The translations under genes and the position numbers were made by a program. From positions 1-64,000 of the forward strand of contig JANRJH010000044.1 of the NCBI GenBank assembly GCA_033764075.1: a DNA stretch of 64,000 bases. Reading direction: 5' to 3'. Shown here piece after piece: positions 20,701 through 28,474 of this stretch. This DNA is from M3007 sp033764075 (lineage in GTDB: Bacteria > Bacteroidota > Bacteroidia > Chitinophagales > Saprospiraceae). The first letter of the stretch is position 1. The number at the start of each line of letters is the position of its first letter. Below the pieces are notes generated by a model. It had not been told where the DNA came from, did not search any database, and was given only the letters and a program-made list of their open reading frames with translations.

Positions 20701-21893
20701 CGGCCGCTCTGTCGGTAACGGTGCCTGAGGTGCGCACGCTTGCGCTCGACGCCCCTGCCCTGCTCTGCTCCGGCACGACTGCCGAGCTGACCGCCGGCGC
20801 CGGCTTCGCGGATTACCAATGGTCCGACGGTGTCGCCGGGCCCGCGCGCACCATCAGCGCCGGCGGCGCCTACACCCTGACCGCCACGGACGCCAACGGC
20901 TGCACGGACGAGCAAACGGCCGTGGTGGCCGAAAGCACGGTCGCACAACCCGTCATCCTCCAGGAAGGCCTGTGCGACAACCGCGTGCGCATCATGGTAG
21001 ACGGTTTTTACAGCGGCTATGCCTGGCCCGACGGCAGCACCCTGCCCTTCACGGAGGCGCCCAACAACGCCGAATACGCACTGACGCTGACCAACGCCGA
21101 CGGCTGTACGTCCGCATTCGTCATCCCGGTTAATATGGCAACCACCGACGCCGAAGCGCCCGCCGTTGCCTGCCCGGCCGACCAGCTGCGCTGCCCGGCC
21201 GACAACGTCGTGGTGTTCGACACCCCGCAGGCGACCGACAACTGCAGCGTGGCTTCGCTGATCCTCTCCCAGGGGCTTCCCTCCGGATCAGCGTTCCCCA
21301 CTGGCGTAACGGTGAACACCTGGACGGCGCGCGACGCCGCGGGCAACCAGACCGAATGCTCGTTTGTCGTGGAGGTGGCCCCCGACGCCGATCTCGTGCT
21401 GGAGAACCTGACTCCCGACCAGGGCGGCACGGGCGCCGGTGCCATCGACATCAGCGTAATCGGCGCAAACGCCCCTTACAACTTTGTTTGGACCGACGGC
21501 GCCAACGTGGTGGCCAACACCGAAGATGTCGCCGGTTTGCCGGCAGGTATGTATACCGTTTCGGTTTTCGATAACAGTGGGTGCCTCGTGGCCACTGAAA
21601 CGTACGAGGTGGATCTGCTGAGCCGCACAACCTACTTGGCAGAAGACCGCCAGGTGACGCTCACCCCCAACCCGACCGTCGGTCTGCTGAACATCCGCTT
21701 TGCCGAGGCGCCCAGGCAGGCGTATGACATCCTGCTGATCGACGCCCTTGGCCGGACGGCCCTGCAGCAGTTCGGCAATGCCGGCCAGGAGCTGACGCTC
21801 GACCTCGGACGCCTGCCCGCCGGCGCTTATACCGTGGTGTGCCTCGCCGACGGCAAACAACTGTGGCATTCCAAAGTGGTGAAAATGGACTAA
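17796..21893 (+). CDS. Very large secreted repeat adhesin, SprB-like, with HYR and T9SS sorting domains
   Basis: 1365 residues. ATG 17796 starts a signal peptide (LLTLLLFFGTSVGTLAFA). About residues 30-1110 consist of roughly a dozen beta-sandwich repeats of 75-90 residues, each ending in a YxWSxG...Y.VTVTxxxGC pattern, as in Ig/PKD-like and gliding-motility SprB-type repeats. Next is an HYR-like domain (PAVACPADQLRCP, ATDNCSVASL, VTVNTWTARDAAGN; about 1125-1200), then one SprB-type repeat (GAIDISVIGANAPYNFVWTDG), and a C-terminal type IX sorting domain (LTPNPTVGLLNIRF ... LPAGAYTVVC). It is likely surface-anchored and used in adhesion or gliding. Regular Cys pairs suggest disulfides in each repeat. 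Confidence 0.87.
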   Translation: MNQMLYKKGVLSLLTLLLFFGTSVGTLAFANCSVTITGPTFRCGPGGVGLTSVPVNTQGNITYAWSTGSTSPNLHAFVSQTTTFTLTITDATGCTATASHTVTVNAPMTPVTVSVSPAGPYCLGQQTTVTASHASNNGPFTYLWSNGAPSQPVVTYEVVNGGGHPPTGNISVTVTNAEGCSWATPNTFFTVTPFFPTIVSDSILPRCEGQLLNLRATTQSNWTITQYAWSTGETTPQIMVGTAGTYQLTVTNQNGCTAARSFHVSGFKPNPEFELTGPEYLCPGKKGRIFVDYKGNNPLYLWNPALPNVPNPEIDAAGTYSLSLLATNGCSTTKSIDVKPGSTPAVDIAGIPAVCANEQAPRTLSVNSPATLTDYRWNTGEETAEINVDQPGTYAVTVTNNQGCTGVDNQLVVDGSAFSVNISGVSTMCLGDTVPLSVVQSFNQYEWSSGSTTRQINAMEPGDYFVTVTNQFGCTGTAKYTVQAKSLGLTLSQSGPICPGDTARLNATGNNIVSYKWSNGENKPQTAVTRPGTYQVTVTDNLGCGARGIVSVPSKAVDNNKIQMLPYACDGRMTLRIRPDSLSAFAWSTGDTLQNLSVNQSGNYAVRITSKDGCISADTAAVNVPAWQAVAIDRQGAFCENNPATPVSLSATPGFARYAWSTGDTLAGISTMQPGAYTVDAWDALGCLSTATVQLAASSLPDVSLDVLPYACDATRTLQVGNDLFAAYTWSNGDQTPSVTVNASGDYSVTVSNTDGCTQTASITVDVPSLPEVAIAGVGALCPGESTVLKATPGFSAYTWSNGEQTENIQVGSAGAYTVVATDNNGCTAEATQTVDVLPLDPIIVRGARNICKGGGTTFTVFGNWTSISWSTGETGPAIDASAAGVYAVTATNAAGCRAETTVELVVGDTLTPSVTTLPYACNGVLTLDAGTGFASYTWSNGVTSTAQAVTASGTYAVTVSDGKGCTGSAALSVTVPEVRTLALDAPALLCSGTTAELTAGAGFADYQWSDGVAGPARTISAGGAYTLTATDANGCTDEQTAVVAESTVAQPVILQEGLCDNRVRIMVDGFYSGYAWPDGSTLPFTEAPNNAEYALTLTNADGCTSAFVIPVNMATTDAEAPAVACPADQLRCPADNVVVFDTPQATDNCSVASLILSQGLPSGSAFPTGVTVNTWTARDAAGNQTECSFVVEVAPDADLVLENLTPDQGGTGAGAIDISVIGANAPYNFVWTDGANVVANTEDVAGLPAGMYTVSVFDNSGCLVATETYEVDLLSRTTYLAEDRQVTLTPNPTVGLLNIRFAEAPRQAYDILLIDALGRTALQQFGNAGQELTLDLGRLPAGAYTVVCLADGKQLWHSKVVKMD

Positions 21894-21920
21894 CCCCCCT
21901 TAGTACTATTCGATCCGGCG

Positions 21921-21961
21921 ATACCGGCGGTTCTTTCCTGAAGGGATAGGGCCGCCGGTAT
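21921..21961 (+). terminator. Stem-loop after the adhesin gene
   Basis: ATACCGGCGG (21921-21930) pairs exactly with CCGCCGGTAT (21952-21961) around a 21-base loop, 28 bases after the stop codon. Only two further T follow, so it is a weak intrinsic terminator or a stability hairpin. Confidence 0.5.
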
Positions 21962-22010
21962 TTGCGTTATAGGCATTGGGGCGGTAATAACCCCCAAAAT
22001 CGCGTGAAAA

Positions 22011-22341
22011 GCCCCGAAGGGGCAAAAAAAGCCCAAGAGCCCCGCAGGGGCGCCCCTATCGTAGCCCCGAAGGGACAAAAAAGCCCCATAGGGGCGTCCC
22101 TATTGTAGCCCCCGAAGGGGGGCGGGTGGAAGAAGAATGCCGTAGGCATGGCATTATAAAATGCCAACGTGGACATGCCTTTAATAATGCCGTGCCTACG
22201 GCACTCTTTCGTCGCTCCCGCCCCCCTGCCGGGGGGCTACAATAGGGGCGCCCCTACGGGGCTTACCTGTTTTTACGCCCCTTCGGGGCTGCGATAGGGG
22301 TGCCCCTACGGGGCTCTTGGGCTTTTTTGCCCCTTCGGGGC
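22011..22341. repeat. Cluster of GTAG-headed REP palindromes in mirror arrangement
   Basis: The region is built of short G/C palindromes of the type GCCCCGAAGGGGC and CCCCTACGGGG. Several carry GTAG at the 5-prime foot (TCGTAGCCCCGAAGGG, TTGTAGCCCCCGAAGGGG) or CTAC in the opposite orientation (GGGGGGCTACAATAGGGG). The left half (22011-22130) and right half (22217-22341) are inverted copies around a centre that also holds an inverted repeat (GCCGTAGGCATGGCATTATA and TAATGCCGTGCCTACGGC). GTAG plus imperfect palindrome is the hallmark of bacterial REP sequences. The cluster directly adjoins a REP-type transposase gene. No coding potential seen. Confidence 0.82.
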
Positions 22342-22803
22342 TTACAGGGGGTCGTGGAAGATGTAGCGTTCGTCGTGTTCTATTTCGAAGCGGGCGAGGA
22401 GTTCCAGGTATTCCTTTCGGAAGGTGCGCGCCTCATGGATAGCCTCCTGGTTTTTCACGTACTGGTAGACGGTGTTGAGTTGTGAGCGCGCGTAGCTGAA
22501 CGCGCCGAAGCCGGATTGCCATTCGAAGCGTTCTTCGAGGAACCCCTGGTCGTTGATCCAGCGGGAGGAGTTGGCCTTGACCTCCCGCATCAGGTCGGAG
22601 AGCGACTGGTTGGGGCTGAGCCCGAGGAAACAATGCACGTGGTCGGAAATGCCGTTTACAATGAGGGTCTTGTGCCCGAGGCTGTTGATGATCTCGCCCA
22701 TGTAACCAAATGCGTTTTGGCGGAATGCGGGCAGGAGCATGGCGCGGCGGTATTTAACGGCAAATACCACCTGAATGTACAGTTGGTGATACGTGTTGGC
22801 CAT
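22342..22803 (-). CDS. REP-associated / IS200-IS605 family transposase (TnpA, HUH-Y1)
   Basis: 153 residues. Y1 transposase of the IS200/IS605 superfamily, which cuts single-stranded DNA at hairpins. Markers: N-terminal YHQLYIQVVFAVKYR, the metal-binding HUH pair in GISDHVHCFLGL (about 53-64), and the catalytic tyrosine in LNTVYQYVKNQEAIH (about 110-124). Single-copy relatives of this type (RAYTs) are thought to spread REP palindromes. The stop codon lies directly at the edge of the REP cluster, which supports that assignment. No TnpB is present. The gene lies immediately after a truncated gene read in the same direction. Confidence 0.9.
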   Translation of the reverse strand: MANTYHQLYIQVVFAVKYRRAMLLPAFRQNAFGYMGEIINSLGHKTLIVNGISDHVHCFLGLSPNQSLSDLMREVKANSSRWINDQGFLEERFEWQSGFGAFSYARSQLNTVYQYVKNQEAIHEARTFRKEYLELLARFEIEHDERYIFHDPL

Positions 22804-22827
22804 GAAGAAAAGCGTGTTGATGATGAA

Positions 22828-23013
22828 TCAATAAAGCCGACAAATATCGGCGGAAAAGAACGATTGGGCAAATCTATTGAACAGCCCGCAGGGGTATGGG
22901 GCGCCGCCCGGACCCACGGACACAGTATGTGCGTAGGGGGCCAGTACCAGCGCGCACTTGCGCTGGCGGATGCTGCGGGCGAGGAGGTCGAGGATTTCGT
23001 TCTCAGGGGGCAT
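22828..23013 (-). pseudogene. Truncated gene, N-terminal 61 residues only, possibly SIR2-like
   Basis: From an ATG at 23011-23013 the frame gives MPPENEILDLLARSIRQRKC, then ALVLAPYAHTVSVG, and stops after 61 residues. The pattern of an amphipathic helix followed by RKCALVLAP resembles the start of SIR2-like or similar Rossmann NTP/NAD-binding proteins (normally ..CxLxLGPG), but the glycine is replaced by alanine. It ends 24 bases before the transposase start, so insertion or deletion linked to the element probably removed the remainder. Family assignment is weak. Confidence 0.35.
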
Positions 23014-23489
23014 GTCGAAAAAAGTGCAATACCGGCTGCGCAATAAGGGATTAATTTTGTGTTTGTTCGCGTGTTTGTCGGAATAAAAAGTTTTTATGTG
23101 AAAAAATACGGCTTTTAAAAAAAGTTTCGTGTTTATTGTAATTTAATTGTTGTTTTTTTTGATAATTTAAATTTATTATTAACAAAATTAGTCTAAAAAA
23201 CTTATTGCTAAAAATATATGTTAAACAGCTATATAAACAAAATTTGGCGGATGTAGAAACGACGAATGGCGTGATCCACGTGATCAACAAAGTAATCATG
23301 CCTGCGTAGTTGCTTTCGTCTGAATGGTTGTGGGGGTGGGGGAGCGGCGCGCCCCACCCCCTCTCGTATGCCTCAAATGGTTGTTTCGGGATTGCCGGTA
23401 TTCAATGAGGCAGGCACTTGTTCAGGCGGTAGCAGACACCATATTCTTGTACGTGAAGGAACCAAGTAGGTACTTCCGACCTCCATGCC
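23014..23489. other. AT-rich intergenic region with a G/C hairpin, no gene supported
   Basis: 23080-23265 is very AT-rich (long T and A runs, TTATTATTAACAAAATTAG) in a GC-rich neighbourhood, with no credible product on either strand. It is likely the old promoter region of the truncated gene, or transferred DNA. At 23332-23361 GGGGGTGGGG pairs with CCCCACCCCC around a 10-base loop, a strong hairpin of unknown use downstream of the hydrolase gene. Confidence 0.5.
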
Positions 23490-24284
23490 TTAGTTGCCAA
23501 TTGCCATCATCCGCTGCAGCACCTCCCCCACCACCCGGTGCCCTTCGTCGTCGAGCATGTGCAGTTGTACATGCGGGAGCCCCACGACCATTTTTTGCAC
23601 CGATTTGAAGCGAATCATTTCGTCTTTGGCGCCGAAGTAGAGGTCGACGGGGAATTTACCCGTCGACCAGATGGCCCGGATGGTCCTGCGCGGCAGGTAA
23701 AATTTGTTCAGGGCAAACCAGCATCCGAAGGTGCGCCGGAAGCGGTCGGTCTTGCTCAGGTTGGCCGCCAGAAAGTGCTGGATGAGGGGCGGCACCACGC
23801 CCATTTTCCGGCCTGCCGACAAAAGATTCAGAAACCAGTCGGGCTTTTGCAGGGCACGGAACAGCACCCGACGCATCCACAGGGGCGTGTGCACAGCCAG
23901 GCGCATGCCGCGGGTGTTGATGCCGTCAGGCGAGAGCAGAATCAGTTTGTTGAGCCGGTCCTGCAGTTCGGGCAGCATGGCCTGGGCCAGCCGGGCGCCA
24001 AAGGAAAAGCCCATCAGTGCAAATTGATCGTGGGTGGGTGTGAGTTGCCGGAGGATGAGCAGCAGGTCTTCTTTGGTGAAGGTGGTGTCGTGCCAGGTTG
24101 TTTGTCCATGGAACGGAAGGTCGACGGCTACGGTGGTGTAGTTGGGCCCCAGGGCCTCGGCGAGCACAGAGAAGAGGCGAGCCCGGTCGCCAAAGCCGTG
24201 AAGGGCGATGAGCAGGGTAGGGCCGTTGCCAAAGCGCAGGGCGTGCACCTTGCCTTTGGGGTGATCTAGGTAGATGGATTCCAT
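23490..24284 (-). CDS. Alpha/beta hydrolase
   Basis: 264 residues, no signal peptide. The fold is shown by the oxyanion strand LLIALHGFGDRA (about 28-40), AVDLPFHGQT, the nucleophile elbow MGFSFGARLAQ (Ser about 94), the acid region VDLYFGAKDEMI and the final DEGHRVV (His). A complete Ser-Asp-His triad is therefore present. The sequence gives no substrate. It begins 35 bases after the stop of the response regulator gene on the same strand, so the two may be cotranscribed. Confidence 0.87.
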   Translation of the reverse strand: MESIYLDHPKGKVHALRFGNGPTLLIALHGFGDRARLFSVLAEALGPNYTTVAVDLPFHGQTTWHDTTFTKEDLLLILRQLTPTHDQFALMGFSFGARLAQAMLPELQDRLNKLILLSPDGINTRGMRLAVHTPLWMRRVLFRALQKPDWFLNLLSAGRKMGVVPPLIQHFLAANLSKTDRFRRTFGCWFALNKFYLPRRTIRAIWSTGKFPVDLYFGAKDEMIRFKSVQKMVVGLPHVQLHMLDDEGHRVVGEVLQRMMAIGN

Positions 24285-24319
24285 GTTTGTGTCCGGGTGT
24301 AGCAGCGGAGCGGATGCCC

Positions 24320-25027
24320 TTACTCTTCCACTTTGAATTTAAAGCCCACACCGTGGATGTTTTCGACTTTGATGCGTTCGTCCTGGCTCATGTATTTGCG
24401 CAGCCGGGAGATGAACACGTCGAGGCTTCTGCCGAGGAAATAATCGTCTTTACCCCAGATGGTTTCGAGGATGTAGGATCGTTTGACCACCTGGTTCTTG
24501 TTTTCCACGAAGAGTTTGAGGAGGTCGGCTTCCTTTTGGGTGAGGGTTTCGGGGAGCTCATCGCCGAAGCTCAGGCTGAGGTTGGGGTAGTCGAACAGGT
24601 ATGCGCCGATGCGGACGGGCGTGTTCGCCTTGAGGATGCCGGCATACCGGGAGCGGCGCAGGAAGATGTCGATCTTGAGCAGCAGTTCCTCGATGCTGAA
24701 CGGTTTGGTGATGTAATCGTCGGCGCCGATGGTGAGGCCGTGGATCTTGTCCTGCTTCATGCTTTTGGCGGTGAGGAACAGGATGGGTACCTGCTCATCG
24801 CGGCGTCGGATCTCTTCGGCGAGGGTGAATCCGTCCACTTCGGGCAGCATGACGTCGAGGATGCACAAGTCGAATTTTTGCCCGGATCGGATGCTTTCGA
24901 GGGCCTTTTTGCCGTCTTCGCAATAGGTTACCCGGTAACCATTGAGTTCCAGGTTATCGCGGGTGACGAAGCTGAGGCTTTCGTCGTCTTCGACATACAA
25001 CAGGTGAGCTTTGGATTCGTCGGCCAT
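24320..25027 (-). CDS. OmpR/PhoB-family response regulator (RprY-like)
   Basis: 235 residues from the ATG at 25025-25027; a longer frame upstream has no domain support. Receiver domain: LLYVEDDESLSF (acidic pocket), phospho-acceptor Asp in LCILDVMLPEVDGF (about 57), LTAKS switch Thr, and ITKPFS Lys. Winged-helix output domain: LTQKEADLLKLFVENKNQVV, then RSLDVFISRLRKYM and the closing GVGFKF. It should bind DNA as a dimer when phosphorylated. No histidine kinase gene is adjacent, so the partner is elsewhere. Confidence 0.93.
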   Translation of the reverse strand: MADESKAHLLYVEDDESLSFVTRDNLELNGYRVTYCEDGKKALESIRSGQKFDLCILDVMLPEVDGFTLAEEIRRRDEQVPILFLTAKSMKQDKIHGLTIGADDYITKPFSIEELLLKIDIFLRRSRYAGILKANTPVRIGAYLFDYPNLSLSFGDELPETLTQKEADLLKLFVENKNQVVKRSYILETIWGKDDYFLGRSLDVFISRLRKYMSQDERIKVENIHGVGFKFKVEE

Positions 25028-25156
25028 GAGCAGATGGGATGGTTGAGCGCGGCCTTTGGGGACCGGGGGCAAACATAATGGAAAAATGGGAAATGGCGCA
25101 AAATGTACGGGCCAAGCCCAACAGGAGTTCCCGTCTTCCGTGCAAGACGTTCCGGT

Positions 25157-25789
25157 CTATTTCTTGCGCGCCATCATCAACCCATCCCGCAGGGGCAGCA
25201 GCAGGTTCTCCACCCGGTCGTCGCGGTGTACCAGTTCATTGAAAGCCCGGAGGGCGCGGGTGGTGTCGTCCTGCTCATTTTGCACCACTTTGCCGTCCCA
25301 CAGCACGTTGTCGGCCAGCAGGATGCCGCCGGGCTGGAGGAGGGGCAGCACCATATGGTAGTGTTGTATGTAATCGAGCTTGCCGGCGTCGAGCAGCACG
25401 AGGTCGAAAGGGCCCTCGAGGGTGGGTATTACGTCGGCGGCGTCGCCCACGTGCAGGGTCAACCTGCCGGCATGGGGGCTACGGTCGAAGTAGTTGCGGA
25501 TCAGCGGCGCCAGCTCGTCGTTTGCCTCGATGGTGTGCAGGATACCGTGCTCCGGCAGCCCGGCAGCCAGGCACAGGGCCGAGTATCCGGTGAAGGTGCC
25601 GACCTCGAGTACACGCTCCGGGCGCAACATCAGGCTGATGAAGCGGAGAAACTGGCCCTGCAGGCGGCCCGACAGCATCTGTGGGCTCAGGGTGCGCAGA
25701 TGGGTTTCGCGTTCCAGTTCCAGCAGCAGGGCGTCCGGTGTGCTGGTATGCTCCTCGCAGTATAAAGCGGTGGTGTGTTGGTTGGGCAT
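25157..25789 (-). CDS. SAM-dependent O-methyltransferase (catechol-OMT-like)
   Basis: 210 residues, the normal length for bacterial class I O-methyltransferases of the PF01596 type. Features: PQMLSGRLQGQFLRFIS (cap helix), motif I RVLEVGTFTGYSALCLA, the adenine pocket acidic residue in HTIEANDEL, FDLVLLDAGKLDYI (metal-binding Asp), LLQPGGILLADNVLWDG (second metal ligands D and N) and a conserved R-x-FN tail (ALRAFNELV). A divalent-cation-dependent enzyme acting on an unknown small hydroxyl compound. It is separated by 129 bases from the regulator gene downstream. Confidence 0.9.
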   Translation of the reverse strand: MPNQHTTALYCEEHTSTPDALLLELERETHLRTLSPQMLSGRLQGQFLRFISLMLRPERVLEVGTFTGYSALCLAAGLPEHGILHTIEANDELAPLIRNYFDRSPHAGRLTLHVGDAADVIPTLEGPFDLVLLDAGKLDYIQHYHMVLPLLQPGGILLADNVLWDGKVVQNEQDDTTRALRAFNELVHRDDRVENLLLPLRDGLMMARKK

Positions 25790-26015
25790 GCCGTTGGGTT
25801 AAGGATGGTGCCGACAAGTTCATTTATGGCAAAAATAAGGCGCAAGCGCGGAAAATGACGCGGGCAAACCGTTGCCGGCAGTCGGGAACCATTCTAAAAG
25901 CCGTCTAAAGGAGGCGGCAGACGCTTGTTGGTCTTCGTTTTACGACCGGTTTATGAGGCGCCGGCGCCCAAGTACCGTGCCGGCTAAATTGTTCTCAAGT
26001 TTTTTTCAAAAAAAT

Positions 26016-26047
26016 TTTGAACACTGATTGGAAAGACCTTATCTTTG
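26016..26047 (+). promoter_or_regulatory. Promoter of the tRNA-tuf cluster
   Basis: TTTG (26016-26019), 20 bases, TATCTTTG (26040-26047): a full Bacteroidota vegetative promoter. Predicted start near 26054 leaves a 90-base leader before the first tRNA, containing the short perfect palindrome CCCAAAATTTTTGGG. The rest of the interval 25790-26015 shows nothing recognisable. Confidence 0.8.
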
Positions 26048-26145
26048 CACTCGCTTTTCGAGAAGGGGGTTTAATCTCGCTCAAAAAGTGTGTTCTTTGA
26101 CGTTTTTTTACCCAAAATTTTTGGGCTAGTGGAGCAAATACACCC

Positions 26146-26218
26146 GCCAGTGTAGCTCAGTTGGTAGAGCAGCTGATTTGTAATCAGCTGGTCGGGGGTT
26201 CGAGTCCCTCCACTGGCT
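26146..26218 (+). tRNA. tRNA-Thr (anticodon TGT)
   Basis: 73 nt. Acceptor GCCAGTG pairs with CACTGGC. D-arm AGCTCAGTTGGTAGAGC; anticodon stem CTGAT/ATCAG with loop holding TGT; T-arm GGGGGTTCGAGTCCCTC. CCA is not encoded. First tRNA of the cluster and the only one reached directly from the promoter without a hexamer array. Confidence 0.97.
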
Positions 26219-26230
26219 CAATCACATACT

Positions 26231-26317
26231 CACACCCACACCCACACCCACACCCACACCGAATTGCCCACTCCCCACAATCGAGTACACACCCACACCC
26301 ACACCCACACCCACACC
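26231..26317 (+). repeat. Two (CACACC)5 hexamer arrays with a 27-base spacer, before tRNA-Tyr
   Basis: Exactly five CACACC units at 26231-26260 and again at 26288-26317, separated by a 27-base spacer that starts GAATTGCCCACTCCCC. After the second array comes GAATT (26318-26322), which abuts base 1 of tRNA-Tyr. The same array-GAATT junction recurs before tRNA-Thr(GGT) and tRNA-Trp. Confidence 0.95.
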
Positions 26318-26322
26318 GAATT

Positions 26323-26406
26323 GGGGGTGCCCCGGAGTCGGAGAGCCGGGCCAGACTGTAAATCTGGTGCTTGACCGCTGAGTAGGTTCGAATCCCACCA
26401 CCCCCA
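26323..26406 (+). tRNA. tRNA-Tyr (anticodon GTA)
   Basis: 84 nt with the long variable arm of a class II tRNA. Acceptor GGGGGTG pairs with CACCCCC, discriminator A. Anticodon stem CAGA/TCTG with loop CTGTAAA (GTA). T-arm contains GGTTCGAATCC. Both flanks carry hexamer repeats in inverted orientation: GAATT directly before, and AATTC (26408-26412) two bases after the acceptor stem. The transcript could fold into an extended acceptor stem of more than 30 bp. Confidence 0.96.
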
Positions 26407-26407
26407 C

Positions 26408-26470
26408 AATTCGGTGTGGGTGTGGGTGTGGGTGTGAGTGTGTACGCGATGGTGGGGAATGATAGGTGTG
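26408..26470 (+). repeat. Inverted hexamer array after tRNA-Tyr
   Basis: AATTC followed by four GGTGTG units and one AGTGTG (26413-26442), then TACGCG and a diverged copy of the spacer in reverse orientation (ATGGTGGGGAATGA). It is the reverse complement of the block at 26261-26322, so tRNA-Tyr lies at the centre of an inverted repeat with arms of about 60 bases. Confidence 0.9.
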
Positions 26471-26531
26471 TATGCGAGTGCGAGTGCGTGTGTACACAAG
26501 TTTGATAGCGAGTGTGGCCAGTACAATGAAT

Positions 26532-26604
26532 GCGGTGGTAGCTCAGTTGGTAGAGCGTCAGCCTTCCAAGCTGAAAGTCGCGAGTTCGAGCCTCGTCCGC
26601 CGCT
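26532..26604 (+). tRNA. tRNA-Gly (anticodon TCC)
   Basis: 73 nt. Acceptor GCGGTGG pairs with CCGCCGC (one wobble). D-arm AGCTCAGTTGGTAGAGC; anticodon loop CTTCCAA with TCC; T-arm CGAGTTCGAGCCTCG. No encoded CCA. It is not directly preceded by a GAATT junction, unlike the other tRNAs around it; the next array begins 24 bases after its 3-prime end. Confidence 0.96.
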
Positions 26605-26627
26605 CTGAAATGATCAGAGCAACGCTT

Positions 26628-26802
26628 CACACCCACACCCACACCCACACCCACACCCACACCGAATTGCCCACTCCCCACAATCGCGTACACACCCACA
26701 CCCACACCCACACCCACACCGAATTGCCCACTCCCCGCAATCGCGTACACACCCACACCCACACCCACACCCACACCGAATTACCCACACCCACACCGAA
26801 TT
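26628..26802 (+). repeat. Three CACACC arrays plus a short one, before tRNA-Thr(GGT)
   Basis: CACACC x6 (26628-26663), 27-base spacer, x5 (26691-26720), spacer, x5 (26748-26777), a short GAATTAC remnant, x2 (26786-26797), GAATT (26798-26802), then the tRNA. Both full spacers match the one at 26261 with one or two changes, so array plus spacer forms a 57-base higher-order unit that has been duplicated. Confidence 0.95.
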
Positions 26803-26874
<72 letters not shown>

Positions 26875-26968
26875 CTACCGAGGAGTCTGGAGCGATTTGC
26901 GCATCCCACGGCTCTGCAAGTAAAAATGAACATTTTAACCAAACGTTGATACTAAATCAATTTAACCA

Positions 26969-28162
<1,194 letters not shown>

Positions 28163-28171
28163 TCCAGTGTG

Positions 28172-28317
28172 GGTGTGCGTGTGGGTGTGCGTGTGATACA
28201 CGTACTCATTCCACCGAAAGAAGAAAATATCTCCATACAGTGGAATGAGGGTGCGTATCACACCCACACCCACACCCACACCCACACCCACACCCACACC
28301 CACACCCACACCGAATT
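28172..28317 (+). repeat. Giant imperfect hairpin with hexamer array between tuf and tRNA-Trp
   Basis: A left arm (28172-28214, GTGTGG/GTGTGC units then GATACACGTACTCATTCCAC) pairs with a right arm (28240-28282, GTGGAATGAGGGTGCGTATC then CACACC units) over 43 positions with few mismatches; the loop is 25 bases. The array continues to nine CACACC units in total (28259-28312), followed by GAATT (28313-28317), which abuts tRNA-Trp. The hairpin starts ten bases after the tuf stop. It could block exonucleases on tuf mRNA or guide tRNA processing (inference). Confidence 0.93.
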
Positions 28318-28390
28318 AGGGGCATAGCTCAATTGGTAGAGTGGCGGTCTCCAAAACCGCAGGCTGCGGGTTCGAGCCCTGCTGCCCCTG
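28318..28390 (+). tRNA. tRNA-Trp (anticodon CCA)
   Basis: 73 nt. Acceptor AGGGGCA pairs with TGCCCCT, discriminator G. D-arm AGCTCAATTGGTAGAGT; anticodon stem GCGGT/ACCGC with loop CTCCAAA (CCA); T-arm GCGGGTTCGAGCCCTGC. A tRNA-Trp between tuf and secE is a common bacterial arrangement. Confidence 0.97.
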
Positions 28391-28405
28391 CCGATTCGAT
28401 GGTTC

Positions 28406-28441
28406 GGTTCGCCGCCCATTTGAGGTGGCGAATCTCTTTTT
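28406..28441 (+). terminator. Intrinsic terminator or attenuator between tRNA-Trp and secE
   Basis: GGTTCGCCGCC (28406-28416) pairs with GGTGGCGAATC (28424-28434) using two G-T wobbles around a 7-base loop, followed by TCTTTTT. This has the form of a Rho-independent terminator. It lies 34 bases before secE and no clear promoter follows, so partial read-through (attenuation) of secE-nusG-rpl-rpo is likely. Confidence 0.65.
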
Positions 28442-28474
28442 ACCGCCGGGATCGTCCCGGGAATTGTCAATGCG

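Noticed and set aside
23051..23299. 82-codon frame in the AT-rich region
   Set aside because: Composition (N, K, F, I, L) is just what AT-rich DNA gives; no start context, no domain, and unlike the neighbouring genes.
24320..25027. Two-component system
   Set aside because: Only the response regulator is present; no histidine kinase lies within several kilobases on either side.
26231..26802. Could the regularly spaced repeats be a CRISPR array?
   Set aside because: The repeated units are hexamers and the 27-base spacers are nearly identical to each other, the reverse of CRISPR logic. No cas gene is near.
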